Origin: Fretibacter rubidus
GTDB lineage: Bacteria; Pseudomonadota; Alphaproteobacteria; Caulobacterales; Maricaulaceae
Direction of reading: 5' to 3'
DNA length: 64,000 nt
Assembly (NCBI RefSeq): GCF_041429785.1
Contig: NZ_CP163423.1
Span: 3,286,001-3,350,000 of the forward strand
The notes below the pieces were generated by a model. That model had not been told where the DNA came from. It saw only the letters and a list, made by a program, of their open reading frames with translations, and ran no database searches. Of the stretch, positions 1 to 7,728 are shown piece after piece. Position numbers and translations under genes: made by a program. The stretch's first letter is position 1, and each line of letters starts with the position of its first letter.

Positions 1-2725
1 GCTTTTGCAGCGTCATGCCCATCGTTTTTTCCCATCCGCTATCCAGCACGATATTGTTGACCTGACATTTCGGGGTTCCGAGTCCCATGTCGGTAGTCAC
101 AACAGGCTTAGTCGTTGGGAAACCAACAAAGCGCGTTGAACCCGTGCGGTTAATTGGGTCGATTACGGCGCGGACGACTGGCGTAACTTCGCCCTCTTCC
201 GAACGCCTTTGATTGGCGCGCTCAATCGCGGCGTGGATTTTTTCGATCGCGCGATTAGCCAAAGATTGAATTTCGAGCATGCCAGCGAAGGTCCCATCCC
301 CGCAGATCAGATATTCGTCTAGCCATTGCCGCACGACAGGTCGGACACGGTTGAATAAACGCATATCGAAACTGCCATCCTCATTCGGATATTTCGCGCG
401 AACAAGTTCGCCCGCGAGTTTCAAAATAAGGGAGGACGGTCTTGTCAGAGTATAGTCGCGTTCATTTGGGCGAATGACTGTGGTTTCGCCAACCACGCCA
501 GCCAAAACTGTTTCAGTCGGACCAACCATTTCGCGGGTTATGGTAAGACGTGAGTCTTCTACAAAGTCAGCCGCAACTCGCCTAGGCGGTAGTTCGGTTC
601 TATACCCTACGACACGCGGGAAGGTGATTTCGCACTCCTCACGGTCTCGCAGAGCCTTCACTTGAATGGGTTTCTTTGGCGGCGAGATTGTCGACGCCGT
701 TGGCTCTCCGATGAAGTCAAATGGTATGCCCAAAATATCTGCATATTCAGGATTGAACTTGCCGTCTTCGTTCAGGTCATAACTCACGCGGCGCAGGCCG
801 CGTCCCATGACTTGCTCACTGATAAGCTGCGAGCCAAATGCACGGAGGCCAAAGACATGGGTAACCGTGTTTGCATCCCAACCTTCTGTCAGCATTGAGA
901 CACTCACAACACAGCGAATGCTTTCACCAAGTCGGCCTTTCTGGCCAATCGTGTTCATGACCTCCCGCAGGAGCGTTTCATCATCGATTGATTTATTAGG
1001 GAACTCGCGGCGGAACTGCTCAATCTCTTCCGCCATTTCTTTGCGAAAGCCGGGCTTAATTGCATCAGGATTATCAAACTGCGCGCTGTCAATTAGAAAT
1101 GTTCTCGGACGAGACAAACGGTTGTCATGTTCATCAAAATTAGAAAACATCGGTAGGTTTGCCGGAAAGGCTTCGCCGCGAAGCTCGGGCGTTTCCTCGC
1201 GTTCCCAGCCTGCAATCCAATCATGCACCATTTGTGAACTGGCTGTATTGTTACAAACCACAATAAAGACGGGCGGGACATCAAGCCCGACACGGTCCCA
1301 ATCATCGGACGTTTTTACATAGTGATCATAGAGCGCCTTCAGGCCCGTCTGCACAAGCTCTGGCAAGTCTGCTGGGTCTGCGCCCCCGCCGCCCGCTTTT
1401 CGGCCTTTCTTTGGCATCTTCTTACCAACATGCTCCCACAAATTACCAAGAATAGGTTTCCCGTCCATGGTTGGATGATTGTCGAGAACTGGAACGCGCG
1501 GAAGCTTAACAATGCCGCATTCAATCGCTTCAATAAGCGGGAAGTCTGAAACCGCCCAAGGAAAGAGGAACCCTTCCGGATAACCTGAGCCTTTGAGAAA
1601 GTAAGGCGTGGCGGAAAGGTCGATAACTCCCGGAATAGATTTTGACGTAACTTTCGTTTTTGCAGGTTGCCCCAGAAGGCCCATATGCCTTTGAACAGCA
1701 CCGATGCCATTGATCCAAAGCCGTGCGGCATCATTATTCTCGCGGCCTTCGGCGTCTTTCTTTTCTTTCGAGGCTGGGTTCTCGCGATAACAGTGATGGG
1801 CCTCATCATTTATGACGAGTATTTGTTTCATACCGACAAGTTCTGGCATTGCGCGGCGAAGCATTTCACCCTCGGTTTCGAGCGTGTCGATCTCTTCCTC
1901 ACGCCAACCTGCAATCGTCGCCTTGTTACCTTTGGACAATTTTATTTTATTGCGGCGCTGGAAAGCATGATAATTTGTAATCGCAATTTTGGCACGCTGC
2001 ATGTCGGCCATCATATCTTGCGGGACGATGTTACGATCTGTGTAGTAACTGTCTGCGCCCTCAGGCTCGAGAACGCGCAAGCGGTCTTTAATCGTAATTC
2101 CGGGCGCAATAACCAAAAATGACCGTGTGAAAAGTTTAGACCCCGGATTGCGAACTGCGTTCAAAGTCTGCCACGCCATAAGCATGGCCATAACCGTTGT
2201 CTTGCCTGCCCCTGTTGCGAGCTTAAAAGCTAACCGAAGTATTTCGGGGTTGGCGTCCCTATTGCCATCTCTAACACCGGCGAGCGCATAGGCATATTTC
2301 TTGTCTTTTCGGGCGACTTCATAAAGCCAAATGGCTGTCTCAACAGCTTCCATTTGACAGAAAAATGGACGTATGCCTTGCATAGGATCAAGGGCGCGCC
2401 AGTACCGCAATAATTTCTCAGTGGTGGGAGTTACAGACCACTGTTTTGGTGAAGGCAAATTACGCCAAGCTTCAACGTCTTTTCTAATTCTATTAATGAG
2501 CGCGTGAGTCTCTTCACTTGTCTCGAAAAGGTCACCTGATTTTGGCTTGGCTGACTTTCCGCTTTTTGGAACCGCTGGCGTTGCCAAATTGGACAGTCTC
2601 CGACCCTGTTTGACGACGCCCCAATCAGGCGAGTTTTTATCAACCGAGAGGATGTGATGTTGAGCAGGAGGTGTGTAGGGAGAATTGAGGATGGGGTTCT
2701 CCATAAACCCTTTTTCAGCTGTCAT
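1..2725 (-). CDS. Type III-like restriction endonuclease (Res) subunit, partial
   Basis: The frame starts at an ATG at 2725 and stays open to the left edge, about 908 residues; the C-terminus lies outside the window. It is a superfamily 2 helicase-type protein with a Walker A motif (LATGAGKTT, near residues 169-177), a DEAH box (NDEAH, near 306-310) and a motif VI arginine finger (QVMGRGLRR, near 640). Overall architecture and length recall type III restriction Res subunits, especially the BPTD_3080-type endonucleases of about 1000 residues, where a nuclease domain follows the helicase. The family role is ATP-dependent cleavage of foreign DNA, with protection by a partner methyltransferase. 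No methyltransferase is visible here, so I expect it left of the window. The fic gene lies upstream on the same strand, 93 bp away. The helicase assignment is firm; the exact subfamily is inferred. Confidence 0.85.
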   Translation of the reverse strand, partial: MTAEKGFMENPILNSPYTPPAQHHILSVDKNSPDWGVVKQGRRLSNLATPAVPKSGKSAKPKSGDLFETSEETHALINRIRKDVEAWRNLPSPKQWSVTPTTEKLLRYWRALDPMQGIRPFFCQMEAVETAIWLYEVARKDKKYAYALAGVRDGNRDANPEILRLAFKLATGAGKTTVMAMLMAWQTLNAVRNPGSKLFTRSFLVIAPGITIKDRLRVLEPEGADSYYTDRNIVPQDMMADMQRAKIAITNYHAFQRRNKIKLSKGNKATIAGWREEEIDTLETEGEMLRRAMPELVGMKQILVINDEAHHCYRENPASKEKKDAEGRENNDAARLWINGIGAVQRHMGLLGQPAKTKVTSKSIPGVIDLSATPYFLKGSGYPEGFLFPWAVSDFPLIEAIECGIVKLPRVPVLDNHPTMDGKPILGNLWEHVGKKMPKKGRKAGGGGADPADLPELVQTGLKALYDHYVKTSDDWDRVGLDVPPVFIVVCNNTASSQMVHDWIAGWEREETPELRGEAFPANLPMFSNFDEHDNRLSRPRTFLIDSAQFDNPDAIKPGFRKEMAEEIEQFRREFPNKSIDDETLLREVMNTIGQKGRLGESIRCVVSVSMLTEGWDANTVTHVFGLRAFGSQLISEQVMGRGLRRVSYDLNEDGKFNPEYADILGIPFDFIGEPTASTISPPKKPIQVKALRDREECEITFPRVVGYRTELPPRRVAADFVEDSRLTITREMVGPTETVLAGVVGETTVIRPNERDYTLTRPSSLILKLAGELVRAKYPNEDGSFDMRLFNRVRPVVRQWLDEYLICGDGTFAGMLEIQSLANRAIEKIHAAIERANQRRSEEGEVTPVVRAVIDPINRTGSTRFVGFPTTKPVVTTDMGLGTPKCQVNNIVLDSGWEKTMGMTLQK

Positions 2726-2761
2726 AACTCAACCCACAAAACCAATCTCGCTTACTTATAG

Positions 2762-2791
2762 AACGAGTCGCGTTAACCACAACGAATCGTT
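2762..2791. promoter_or_regulatory. Two short dyads between fic and the restriction gene
   Basis: The 93-bp gap ahead of the restriction gene holds two related inverted repeats, AACG-N5-CGTT at 2762-2774 and AACGA-A-TCGTT at 2781-2791. They could be binding sites for a regulator of the downstream restriction gene. They are short and could be chance; no promoter hexamers are clear. Confidence 0.25.
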
Positions 2792-2818
2792 GCAAATTAT
2801 TTGTCTCAATTTCGTAGG

Positions 2819-3985
2819 TTAAAGCGGGTCGGTTCCTTGCTCCAAAATCTCTAGGACAGGGCGGTAGATATAGACCTTATCCCGCTTTTCATTTCCGGGC
2901 TGTGTAACTATTCCAATATCAATCAATCGCTTTAAGCTGCTTCGAACTGTGGGGGCCGTTAAGTTAGACCATTCCGCCAACAATGGGACGTTCGCGACTG
3001 GACGGCTTTTGAGTTCCGTATGAACGCGTAGGGCCGAATCACTGGCGCGTCCTAATGCTCTGATTTTTTGCTCATCCTCATCAAACTGAGCGAGTAATCT
3101 TTGTGCCGTTCGGACAGCTTGCGCCGATGTCTCAATTACGCCGTCTAGGAAAAACTCTAACCAATCCTCCCAGCCGTTCTCAAAACGCACTTTTGACAAG
3201 AGAGCGTAATAGTCATCGCGCCGCGCCTTTAGATAAAGGCTGAGATATAAAAGGGGCGCGGTCAATGCCTCGCTCTCAACTAGCATCAACGCTATTAGAA
3301 GTCGGCCCAATCTTCCGTTGCCATCCAAGAACGGATGGATTGTTTCAAACTGAACATGGACAAGGGCGGCCTTGAGTAACGGAGCCTCACGCAGCTCGTC
3401 GGCATGAATAAACTTTTCTAGGTCAGACATGAGCTCTGTGACCTTGTCAGGCGGTGGCGGAACGAAACGCGCATTGCCTGGGCGTGTCCCGCCAATCCAA
3501 TTTTGTGAGCGCCTGAACTCGCCAGGATTTTTTGTTTCACCGCGAACTCCGCGCATCAAAACGGCGTGAAGCTCCTTGAGTAGTCGGGACGACAAAGGGA
3601 GCGTCTGTAATCGCTCCAATCCAAGGTTCATCGCGGCAACATAATTTGTGACTTCGCCCACGTCATCAACTGACACACTTGGCGTCTCATCTGCCTCGAA
3701 TAAAAGCAAGTCAGAAAAGGATGATTGTGTGCCTTCAATTTGAGAAGACAGAAGGGCTTCTTTTCGAACATAAAAATATAAAAATAAGTCAGCGTTCGGC
3801 AGCATATCTTTGATGCCGTCCAATCTTCCCAATGCGCGATTGGCGTCATTCAAGCGTCCAAATATCTTTGGGCTAGTTATATCAAACTCTGGTGGAAGTG
3901 GGTTTGGTAGGAACGCGCTTACCTTTTCGCCAAAGGCGATTGTCTCGACGTAACGGCCCGAACCTTTCTTTTTCTTAGTCGTCAT
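2819..3985 (-). CDS. Fic family protein (AMP-transferase) with C-terminal winged helix
   Basis: This 388-residue protein has the Fic core motif HPFLDGNGRLGR at about residues 217-228, which holds the catalytic His and the phosphate-binding loop. Fic proteins move AMP, or sometimes other nucleotide parts, from a nucleotide cofactor to hydroxyl groups of target proteins. An inhibitory-helix motif, SSQIEG (about 80-85), lies N-terminal to the core, so this is a class II type whose own glutamate blocks ATP until relieved. The last ~90 residues look like a winged helix-turn-helix (SNLTAPTVRSSLKRL), as in many chromosomal Fic proteins that may also bind DNA. It is divergent from the 4391 ORF and lies just upstream of the restriction gene on the same strand. 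Twin dyads directly before the ATG suggest autoregulation. Target and role in defence are unknown. Confidence 0.9.
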   Translation of the reverse strand: MTTKKKKGSGRYVETIAFGEKVSAFLPNPLPPEFDITSPKIFGRLNDANRALGRLDGIKDMLPNADLFLYFYVRKEALLSSQIEGTQSSFSDLLLFEADETPSVSVDDVGEVTNYVAAMNLGLERLQTLPLSSRLLKELHAVLMRGVRGETKNPGEFRRSQNWIGGTRPGNARFVPPPPDKVTELMSDLEKFIHADELREAPLLKAALVHVQFETIHPFLDGNGRLGRLLIALMLVESEALTAPLLYLSLYLKARRDDYYALLSKVRFENGWEDWLEFFLDGVIETSAQAVRTAQRLLAQFDEDEQKIRALGRASDSALRVHTELKSRPVANVPLLAEWSNLTAPTVRSSLKRLIDIGIVTQPGNEKRDKVYIYRPVLEILEQGTDPL

Positions 3986-4057
3986 ATCTTTTCTTAAGCT
4001 CTTTCCCTAAGAAAAGATAGTACCGTTTCTTTTCTTAAGCTCAATCACTAAGAAAGA
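3986..4057 (-). promoter_or_regulatory. Twin operator-like inverted repeats upstream of fic
   Basis: Immediately before the fic start lies a perfect 11-bp inverted repeat, ATCTTTTCTTA at 3986-3996 and its complement at 4008-4018, separated by 11 bp. A second near-copy has arms at 4028-4037 and 4049-4057, also 11 bp apart, with a one-base deletion in the right arm. The 15-bp string TCTTTTCTTAAGCTC occurs at 3988-4002 and again at 4028-4042, a 40-bp period of roughly four helical turns. This is the layout expected for two dimer sites of one regulator, bound on the same DNA face. The C-terminal winged helix of Fic is the obvious candidate, but that is inference. Confidence 0.6.
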
Positions 4058-4378
4058 CTCGCGACTTAAGGTCAAATACCCAATTATACCCGAAAATACC
4101 CAATTTCTGACTGAATTTTCCGAGACTTTGCGGGGTAAAAATACAAGGTAACACCATCGAAAACCCCAATGGCATGGGGGAAAGCTCCAAATCCATGCCC
4201 CCACGCCTTTAGGCCTTGGGGGCATGAAAAACGATGTGCAGACAATGCTTTAGCATGGTGGTGACACCACCCTCTTTATCTAGCCCTCCAAAATTTCATT
4301 TTGCCATTTTTCCCAGATTAGCCCCCAGCCGCCCAGAACACTGTAATTATTCATTCGAGAAATTTTGGGGCAATATGC
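4058..4378. other. Non-coding stretch with strong hairpins (island interior)
   Basis: Together with the operators this is a 405-bp gap without a convincing gene. It contains a perfect 10-bp stem, CATGCCCCCA at 4194-4203 pairing with 4217-4226, with a 13-nt loop that can pair further inside. A compact palindrome, GGTGGTG-A-CACCACC, lies at 4257-4271. Neither hairpin is followed by a T-run on either strand, so they do not look like intrinsic terminators. They may be protein-binding or recombination-related sites; I see no known RNA family. Confidence 0.4.
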
Positions 4379-4384
4379 TATAAT
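4379..4384 (+). promoter_or_regulatory. Candidate -10 box for a leaderless transcript
   Basis: A perfect TATAAT lies at 4379-4384. A start site 6-7 bases downstream would fall on the ATG of the 4391 ORF, giving a leaderless mRNA, and there is no Shine-Dalgarno sequence before that ATG. The -35 region is poor. Confidence 0.35.
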
Positions 4385-4390
4385 TTACCC

Positions 4391-4657
4391 ATGCCAGACA
4401 CACCCCAAGCTCTCTCAGACAATCAAAAACTTGCTGCCGATATTCGCGAGGCTATGGTCATTCTAGCCAAAGTTATTCGCAAATTTGGCGATGCGCCTTG
4501 GCCACTCATGGAGCGTTTGCAGCGCGAGTTGAAGGCTGTCGAAGACCGTGAAGTGCTGCTCGAAACCCTGCTAGGCGAAGCACCTGAGAGCGCATCTAAG
4601 GATGCAAATTTTCCAAACTTTGGGCAAACTCTTCACTCACGGGATGCGCGATTTTAA
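4391..4657 (+). CDS. Small helical protein next to the integrase
   Basis: This 88-residue ORF encodes a charged, mostly helical protein (for example AADIREAMVILAKVIRKFG and ERLQRELKAVEDREVLLE). I do not recognise the family. The first ~70 residues read like a real protein, with amphipathic spacing of Leu, Ile and Val. The last ~20 residues overlap the 3' end of the convergent recombinase gene by 62 bp and may be shaped by that constraint. Position beside the recombinase suggests a cargo or accessory gene of the island, possibly regulatory, but there is no direct sign of DNA binding. Confidence 0.5.
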   Translation: MPDTPQALSDNQKLAADIREAMVILAKVIRKFGDAPWPLMERLQRELKAVEDREVLLETLLGEAPESASKDANFPNFGQTLHSRDARF

Positions 4658-5969
4658 GCAGTTCATTCCGCCGATATTCGAGTGAGCCACCATCACCATA
4701 TTGAGGCCGTGTGTTCTTATGACCCATCAACGTGCACCGCAATCCATAGTCCAATCCTGCCTCCTGCATGCGCTTTTCAAAGGCATGCCTAAAGCTATAA
4801 ATCCGGTGTTTTTTCGTTGGCATAAGGCCGCGTGTATGGAAGGTTTTAAGCAAGGCGGCGGACAGAGAATTGCCCTTGTCACGGTAACGCGGGAAGCCAT
4901 TTGGAGCGCGTTTCATCGCTTCTAAAGCCACTCCGACAAGCGGTATATCGCGCCGCGAGGCTACGGATTTTAGCTCTCTATCTGCTGTGGGTCGGATACG
5001 AATATGCGGCACATCAGCGTCCAAACAGATGTTTTCAGGCAAGAGGTTAGCAATCTCACTTGGCCTACATCCTGTCTCAATCAGCGTGTATGCAATGATC
5101 TGCGCCTCAGCATTTATGCCTTCAAAGGCGTATGGTTTGAGGATTTTTGAACGCACCCAATCGTCTGAAAATATAGCCGTCAGTTCGGTGGGCGTATTTT
5201 TAAAACGCAATTTTCGGAACGGGTTTTCACGCGTTTCATCACCATGATAGGTCCAGTATTCTCGGAATAAGAGACGTAAATTCCCGAGCTCCCGATTGGC
5301 ACTATTGGGTCTATATGTGCGTTCTTGACCGTTGTTGGGGCGCAGCCGTTCAGCCCACCAATCATAGAATTTACGTCCGTGCTGGCGGGAAATTACGTCC
5401 ATAGTAAGGTTTCCGCAGAGGGTCACAAAGTTATCAACCGCGCGAATTTTCGCGCGCTTCCAGCTCTCGACTTGCTCCGGCGACTTGCCGCTCTGGTCAC
5501 TAATACTGAGCTTGTCGCAATAGAGTTTAAAAGCGTCTCTTATTGTGTCCTTGGGCGGTTCTATTGTGCCTAGAACGGCCTCAGTTTCCAACTGAGTTAA
5601 GCTGTCGTCGCGCAAAGCTTGAACGCGGCGTAAGATGGTTTCCCTTGGCTCACTATGCGCTATTTCGAGGACAGGTTTAAACTCAAATCCAACCGCTTGA
5701 GCCTTGCGCCGCGCGAGTCGATAGCGGCACATTTCAGGCGTGTCGGCTGTGGTTATGTTAAGCTGTTTGGCAAGCGCCAGTTCCCAATTTTGTTCATCTG
5801 TGTCCATCATCATATCGCGCCGTTCACGCGCAATTGTGAGGCTATCTGTGCACAGAGTTGTCCGCACGATGCGCCGCTTATCAATGCTTTTAAAGCGGGC
5901 TGGAACGCGCCGCACGTAATACCAACGCTGCCCGCGTTGTTCAAGGTGGTGGTTTCTTCTGGAGGTCAT
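4596..5969 (-). CDS. Tyrosine recombinase / integrase
   Basis: This 457-residue site-specific recombinase has the catalytic set in order: Arg302 in ETGCRPSEI, Arg394 with His395 in YSFRHAF, His417 in LMGHK and the likely nucleophile Tyr424 in PQYGDG. The usual first His of box II is Tyr here, which is tolerated in many alphaproteobacterial island integrases. The N-terminus (QRWYYVRRVPARF) matches the DUF6538-type arm-binding region common in this group, followed by a SAM-like core-binding domain at about 140-245. The gene starts 127 bp from the 3' end of tRNA-Arg and is transcribed away from it, the standard arrangement for an element integrated into a tRNA gene. It probably catalyses integration and excision of the island reaching left beyond the window. 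Confidence 0.93.
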   Translation of the reverse strand: MTSRRNHHLEQRGQRWYYVRRVPARFKSIDKRRIVRTTLCTDSLTIARERRDMMMDTDEQNWELALAKQLNITTADTPEMCRYRLARRKAQAVGFEFKPVLEIAHSEPRETILRRVQALRDDSLTQLETEAVLGTIEPPKDTIRDAFKLYCDKLSISDQSGKSPEQVESWKRAKIRAVDNFVTLCGNLTMDVISRQHGRKFYDWWAERLRPNNGQERTYRPNSANRELGNLRLLFREYWTYHGDETRENPFRKLRFKNTPTELTAIFSDDWVRSKILKPYAFEGINAEAQIIAYTLIETGCRPSEIANLLPENICLDADVPHIRIRPTADRELKSVASRRDIPLVGVALEAMKRAPNGFPRYRDKGNSLSAALLKTFHTRGLMPTKKHRIYSFRHAFEKRMQEAGLDYGLRCTLMGHKNTRPQYGDGGSLEYRRNELLKIAHPVSEEFAQSLENLHP

Positions 5970-5980
5970 AAGCCAATGTA

Positions 5981-6029
5981 CCCATAATTGTACCCCAATT
6001 TGTGCCCATAATTGGGGGAAATTGGGGGG
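5981..6029. repeat. Direct and inverted repeats between integrase and tRNA
   Basis: CCCATAATTG occurs at 5981-5990 and again at 6005-6014, a 24-bp period. CCCCAATTT and its complement AAATTGGGG flank the second copy. This lies between the recombinase start and the presumed attachment site, where integrases bind arm-type repeats and where the int promoter must be. Function is inferred from position. Confidence 0.4.
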
Positions 6030-6095
6030 TTGCGAGATAACGCAGGAAAAAACGTAGTTATTCCAACGACTTACAGGCTTATTGTTTCGGAAAAA

Positions 6096-6172
6096 TGGCG
6101 CACCGGGGAGGATTCGAACCCCCGACCCCCAGATTCGTAGTCTGGTGCTCTATCCAGCTGAGCTACCGGTGC
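6096..6172 (-). tRNA. tRNA-Arg (ACG)
   Basis: The minus strand folds as a standard cloverleaf of 77 nt including an encoded CCA. The acceptor stem GCACCGG pairs with CCGGTGC, the anticodon stem CCAGA/TCTGG encloses the loop CTACGAA with anticodon ACG, and the T loop contains GTTCGAATC. It reads CGN arginine codons, with A34 normally edited to inosine. Its 3' end faces the recombinase gene, so the 3' half is the likely attachment site of the island. The tRNA is intact, as expected when the element restores the end it disrupts. No second copy of the 3' part is present at 1-6095, so the other att site lies outside the window. Confidence 0.97.
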
Positions 6173-6292
6173 GGGTGAGGTGTGTCGTGAAGACATTCCT
6201 CAATAGGCGCGCGTTAAAGCGGATTTAGCGGCGCAATGCAAGGCCTATTTATGGTTAAGCCTGTTGTTTTTTATACGGCTTCATGCGGCAGG

Positions 6293-6766
6293 TTAAAGCG
6301 GCATTTCAAAATATTGCACTGTTTTGCCATTGGACAGTTCGCGAGACTTAAAGATTGGGTGAAAACCTAAAGACTTGTGAAAGGCAACAGAGCTGGGGTT
6401 GGGCGGGTCGACGTTAATCTCGCAGAGGCAACGCTTATGCCCGTCTTGTCGCGCGCGCCGAAACAGCGCCTCATATAGCTCCCGGCCGTAACCCATGCCT
6501 TGGGCGCGGGCGTCCACAGCTATGCGGTCCACATAGACGAAACTATCAAAGGCGCTCGCCAGATAATCATAGTTCTCGCCCGTGATTTTTGCGCGGTGGT
6601 CATAGGCAATCATAAAGCCGCGGCCTTGGATATGGCCGCTGAAATAGGCGGCGTCTATGCGCGCGCGAAAGCCAGCGGGTGTCGTCAATGACAGTGCCTC
6701 TGCGTGGGTGTTATTAAGCGCGTGAAGGGCATCCATCACCGCCTCTGTTATGGGCTGCACGCTCAT
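6293..6766 (-). CDS. GNAT family N-acetyltransferase
   Basis: This 157-residue single-domain protein has the GNAT acetyl-CoA loop (RIAVDARAQGMGYGRELYEAL, about residues 80-100, with Q-G-M-G-Y-G) and the C-terminal strand pattern SVAFHKSLGFHPI. It would transfer an acetyl group to an unknown amine substrate. It is the last gene of a six-gene minus-strand operon, and its ATG overlaps the stop of the P1 peptidase by 4 bp, indicating translational coupling. The substrate cannot be told from sequence. Confidence 0.85.
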   Translation of the reverse strand: MSVQPITEAVMDALHALNNTHAEALSLTTPAGFRARIDAAYFSGHIQGRGFMIAYDHRAKITGENYDYLASAFDSFVYVDRIAVDARAQGMGYGRELYEALFRRARQDGHKRCLCEINVDPPNPSSVAFHKSLGFHPIFKSRELSNGKTVQYFEMPL

Positions 6767-7728
6767 GTTTTAGCCTGCGCGAAATACACAGCCCGAGACA
6801 GGGCGCGGGCCACACAGCGGGCGCTCGCCGCGCCGAGTGCGGCTAAATCCACGGGTGACGTCACGGGGTTAACGCCCGTGCTAAGCGCGAATAGTGTATC
6901 GCCGTCCAGCGGTGTATGGGCGGGGGCGACAGACATCGCTATCCCGTCTTGGGCCATAATAGCCAGGCGGTTTAATTGTTTGGGGGTGAGGGCGGCGTTG
7001 AGCGCAACCGCGCCGATGACGGTGGACTGTCCTGCAGATTTCAAAAAGGCAAGCTTGGTATCCGTTGGCTCTGCCCAGCGATAGTCGCGCGGTGGTGTGG
7101 CTGAGCCAAATTCTGCGCCGCGGTTATAGGGCCAGGCCCAAAAGCAATCTGTGCCGGGCATATAGGGTGAGCCGACGGGATTGGCGGCAATGATCGCACC
7201 AATGGTGACATCGCCCACGACCTCAGACGCTGTGCCTAACCCGCCAGAATAAAGCCCAGCTGTGGCCCCTAGCCCTGCGCCGATGGCTCCTTGGTCAAAG
7301 GGTTGCTTGCTAGCGGATTGGACGGCTTTAAGACCCAAATCGCGGTAGGGCGGGGTGATGCCCCAGTCCTTATCGCCGCCATTGGCATTATCAAATAATA
7401 TTGCGCTGGGCACGATGGGCGATACGGGCACAGCAGGATTGGGGCTGGGGACATAGCCGCGCCTTTCATGGCCAAGCCACGCGCAGACCCCGTCCGCCGC
7501 CGCAAGCCCGTAGACAGAACCGCCCGATAGGACCACGGCATGTACCGCATCAATTAGGCCGTCAGGGCCCAGCGTATCTGTTTCGCGTGTCCCTGGTCCG
7601 CCGCCGCGCACATCAACGGAACATGCGGCAGGGGTATCAGGCAAGATGACCGTTACGCCTGTTTTGACTTTTTCGTTATGGGCATGACCAATGGATAATC
7701 CGCCGACATCAAGGATGCAATTATGCAT
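6763..7728 (-). CDS. P1 family peptidase (DmpA / NylC-like self-processing amidohydrolase)
   Basis: This 321-residue protein belongs to the DmpA / P1 (S58) group of N-terminal nucleophile hydrolases, with the typical start GLSIGHAHN...TGVTVILP and the core GGSVYGLAAADGV. Relatives cleave themselves before a Ser or Thr that becomes the nucleophile. By comparison with NylC the likely site is before Thr236 in QSTVIGAVALN. Known members are aminopeptidases, beta-peptidases or oligoamide hydrolases; the substrate here is unknown. Its start shares one base with the GFA stop (TAATG), and its stop overlaps the GNAT start. Confidence 0.88.
   Translation of the reverse strand: MHNCILDVGGLSIGHAHNEKVKTGVTVILPDTPAACSVDVRGGGPGTRETDTLGPDGLIDAVHAVVLSGGSVYGLAAADGVCAWLGHERRGYVPSPNPAVPVSPIVPSAILFDNANGGDKDWGITPPYRDLGLKAVQSASKQPFDQGAIGAGLGATAGLYSGGLGTASEVVGDVTIGAIIAANPVGSPYMPGTDCFWAWPYNRGAEFGSATPPRDYRWAEPTDTKLAFLKSAGQSTVIGAVALNAALTPKQLNRLAIMAQDGIAMSVAPAHTPLDGDTLFALSTGVNPVTSPVDLAALGAASARCVARALSRAVYFAQAKT

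Noticed and set aside
807-1322. 171-codon plus-strand open frame
   Set aside because: It lies fully antisense to the restriction helicase gene, whose motifs are clear, and its protein is low in structure and rich in Ser/Arg.
4194-4226. Intrinsic terminator
   Set aside because: The stem is strong, but neither side is followed by a T-run.
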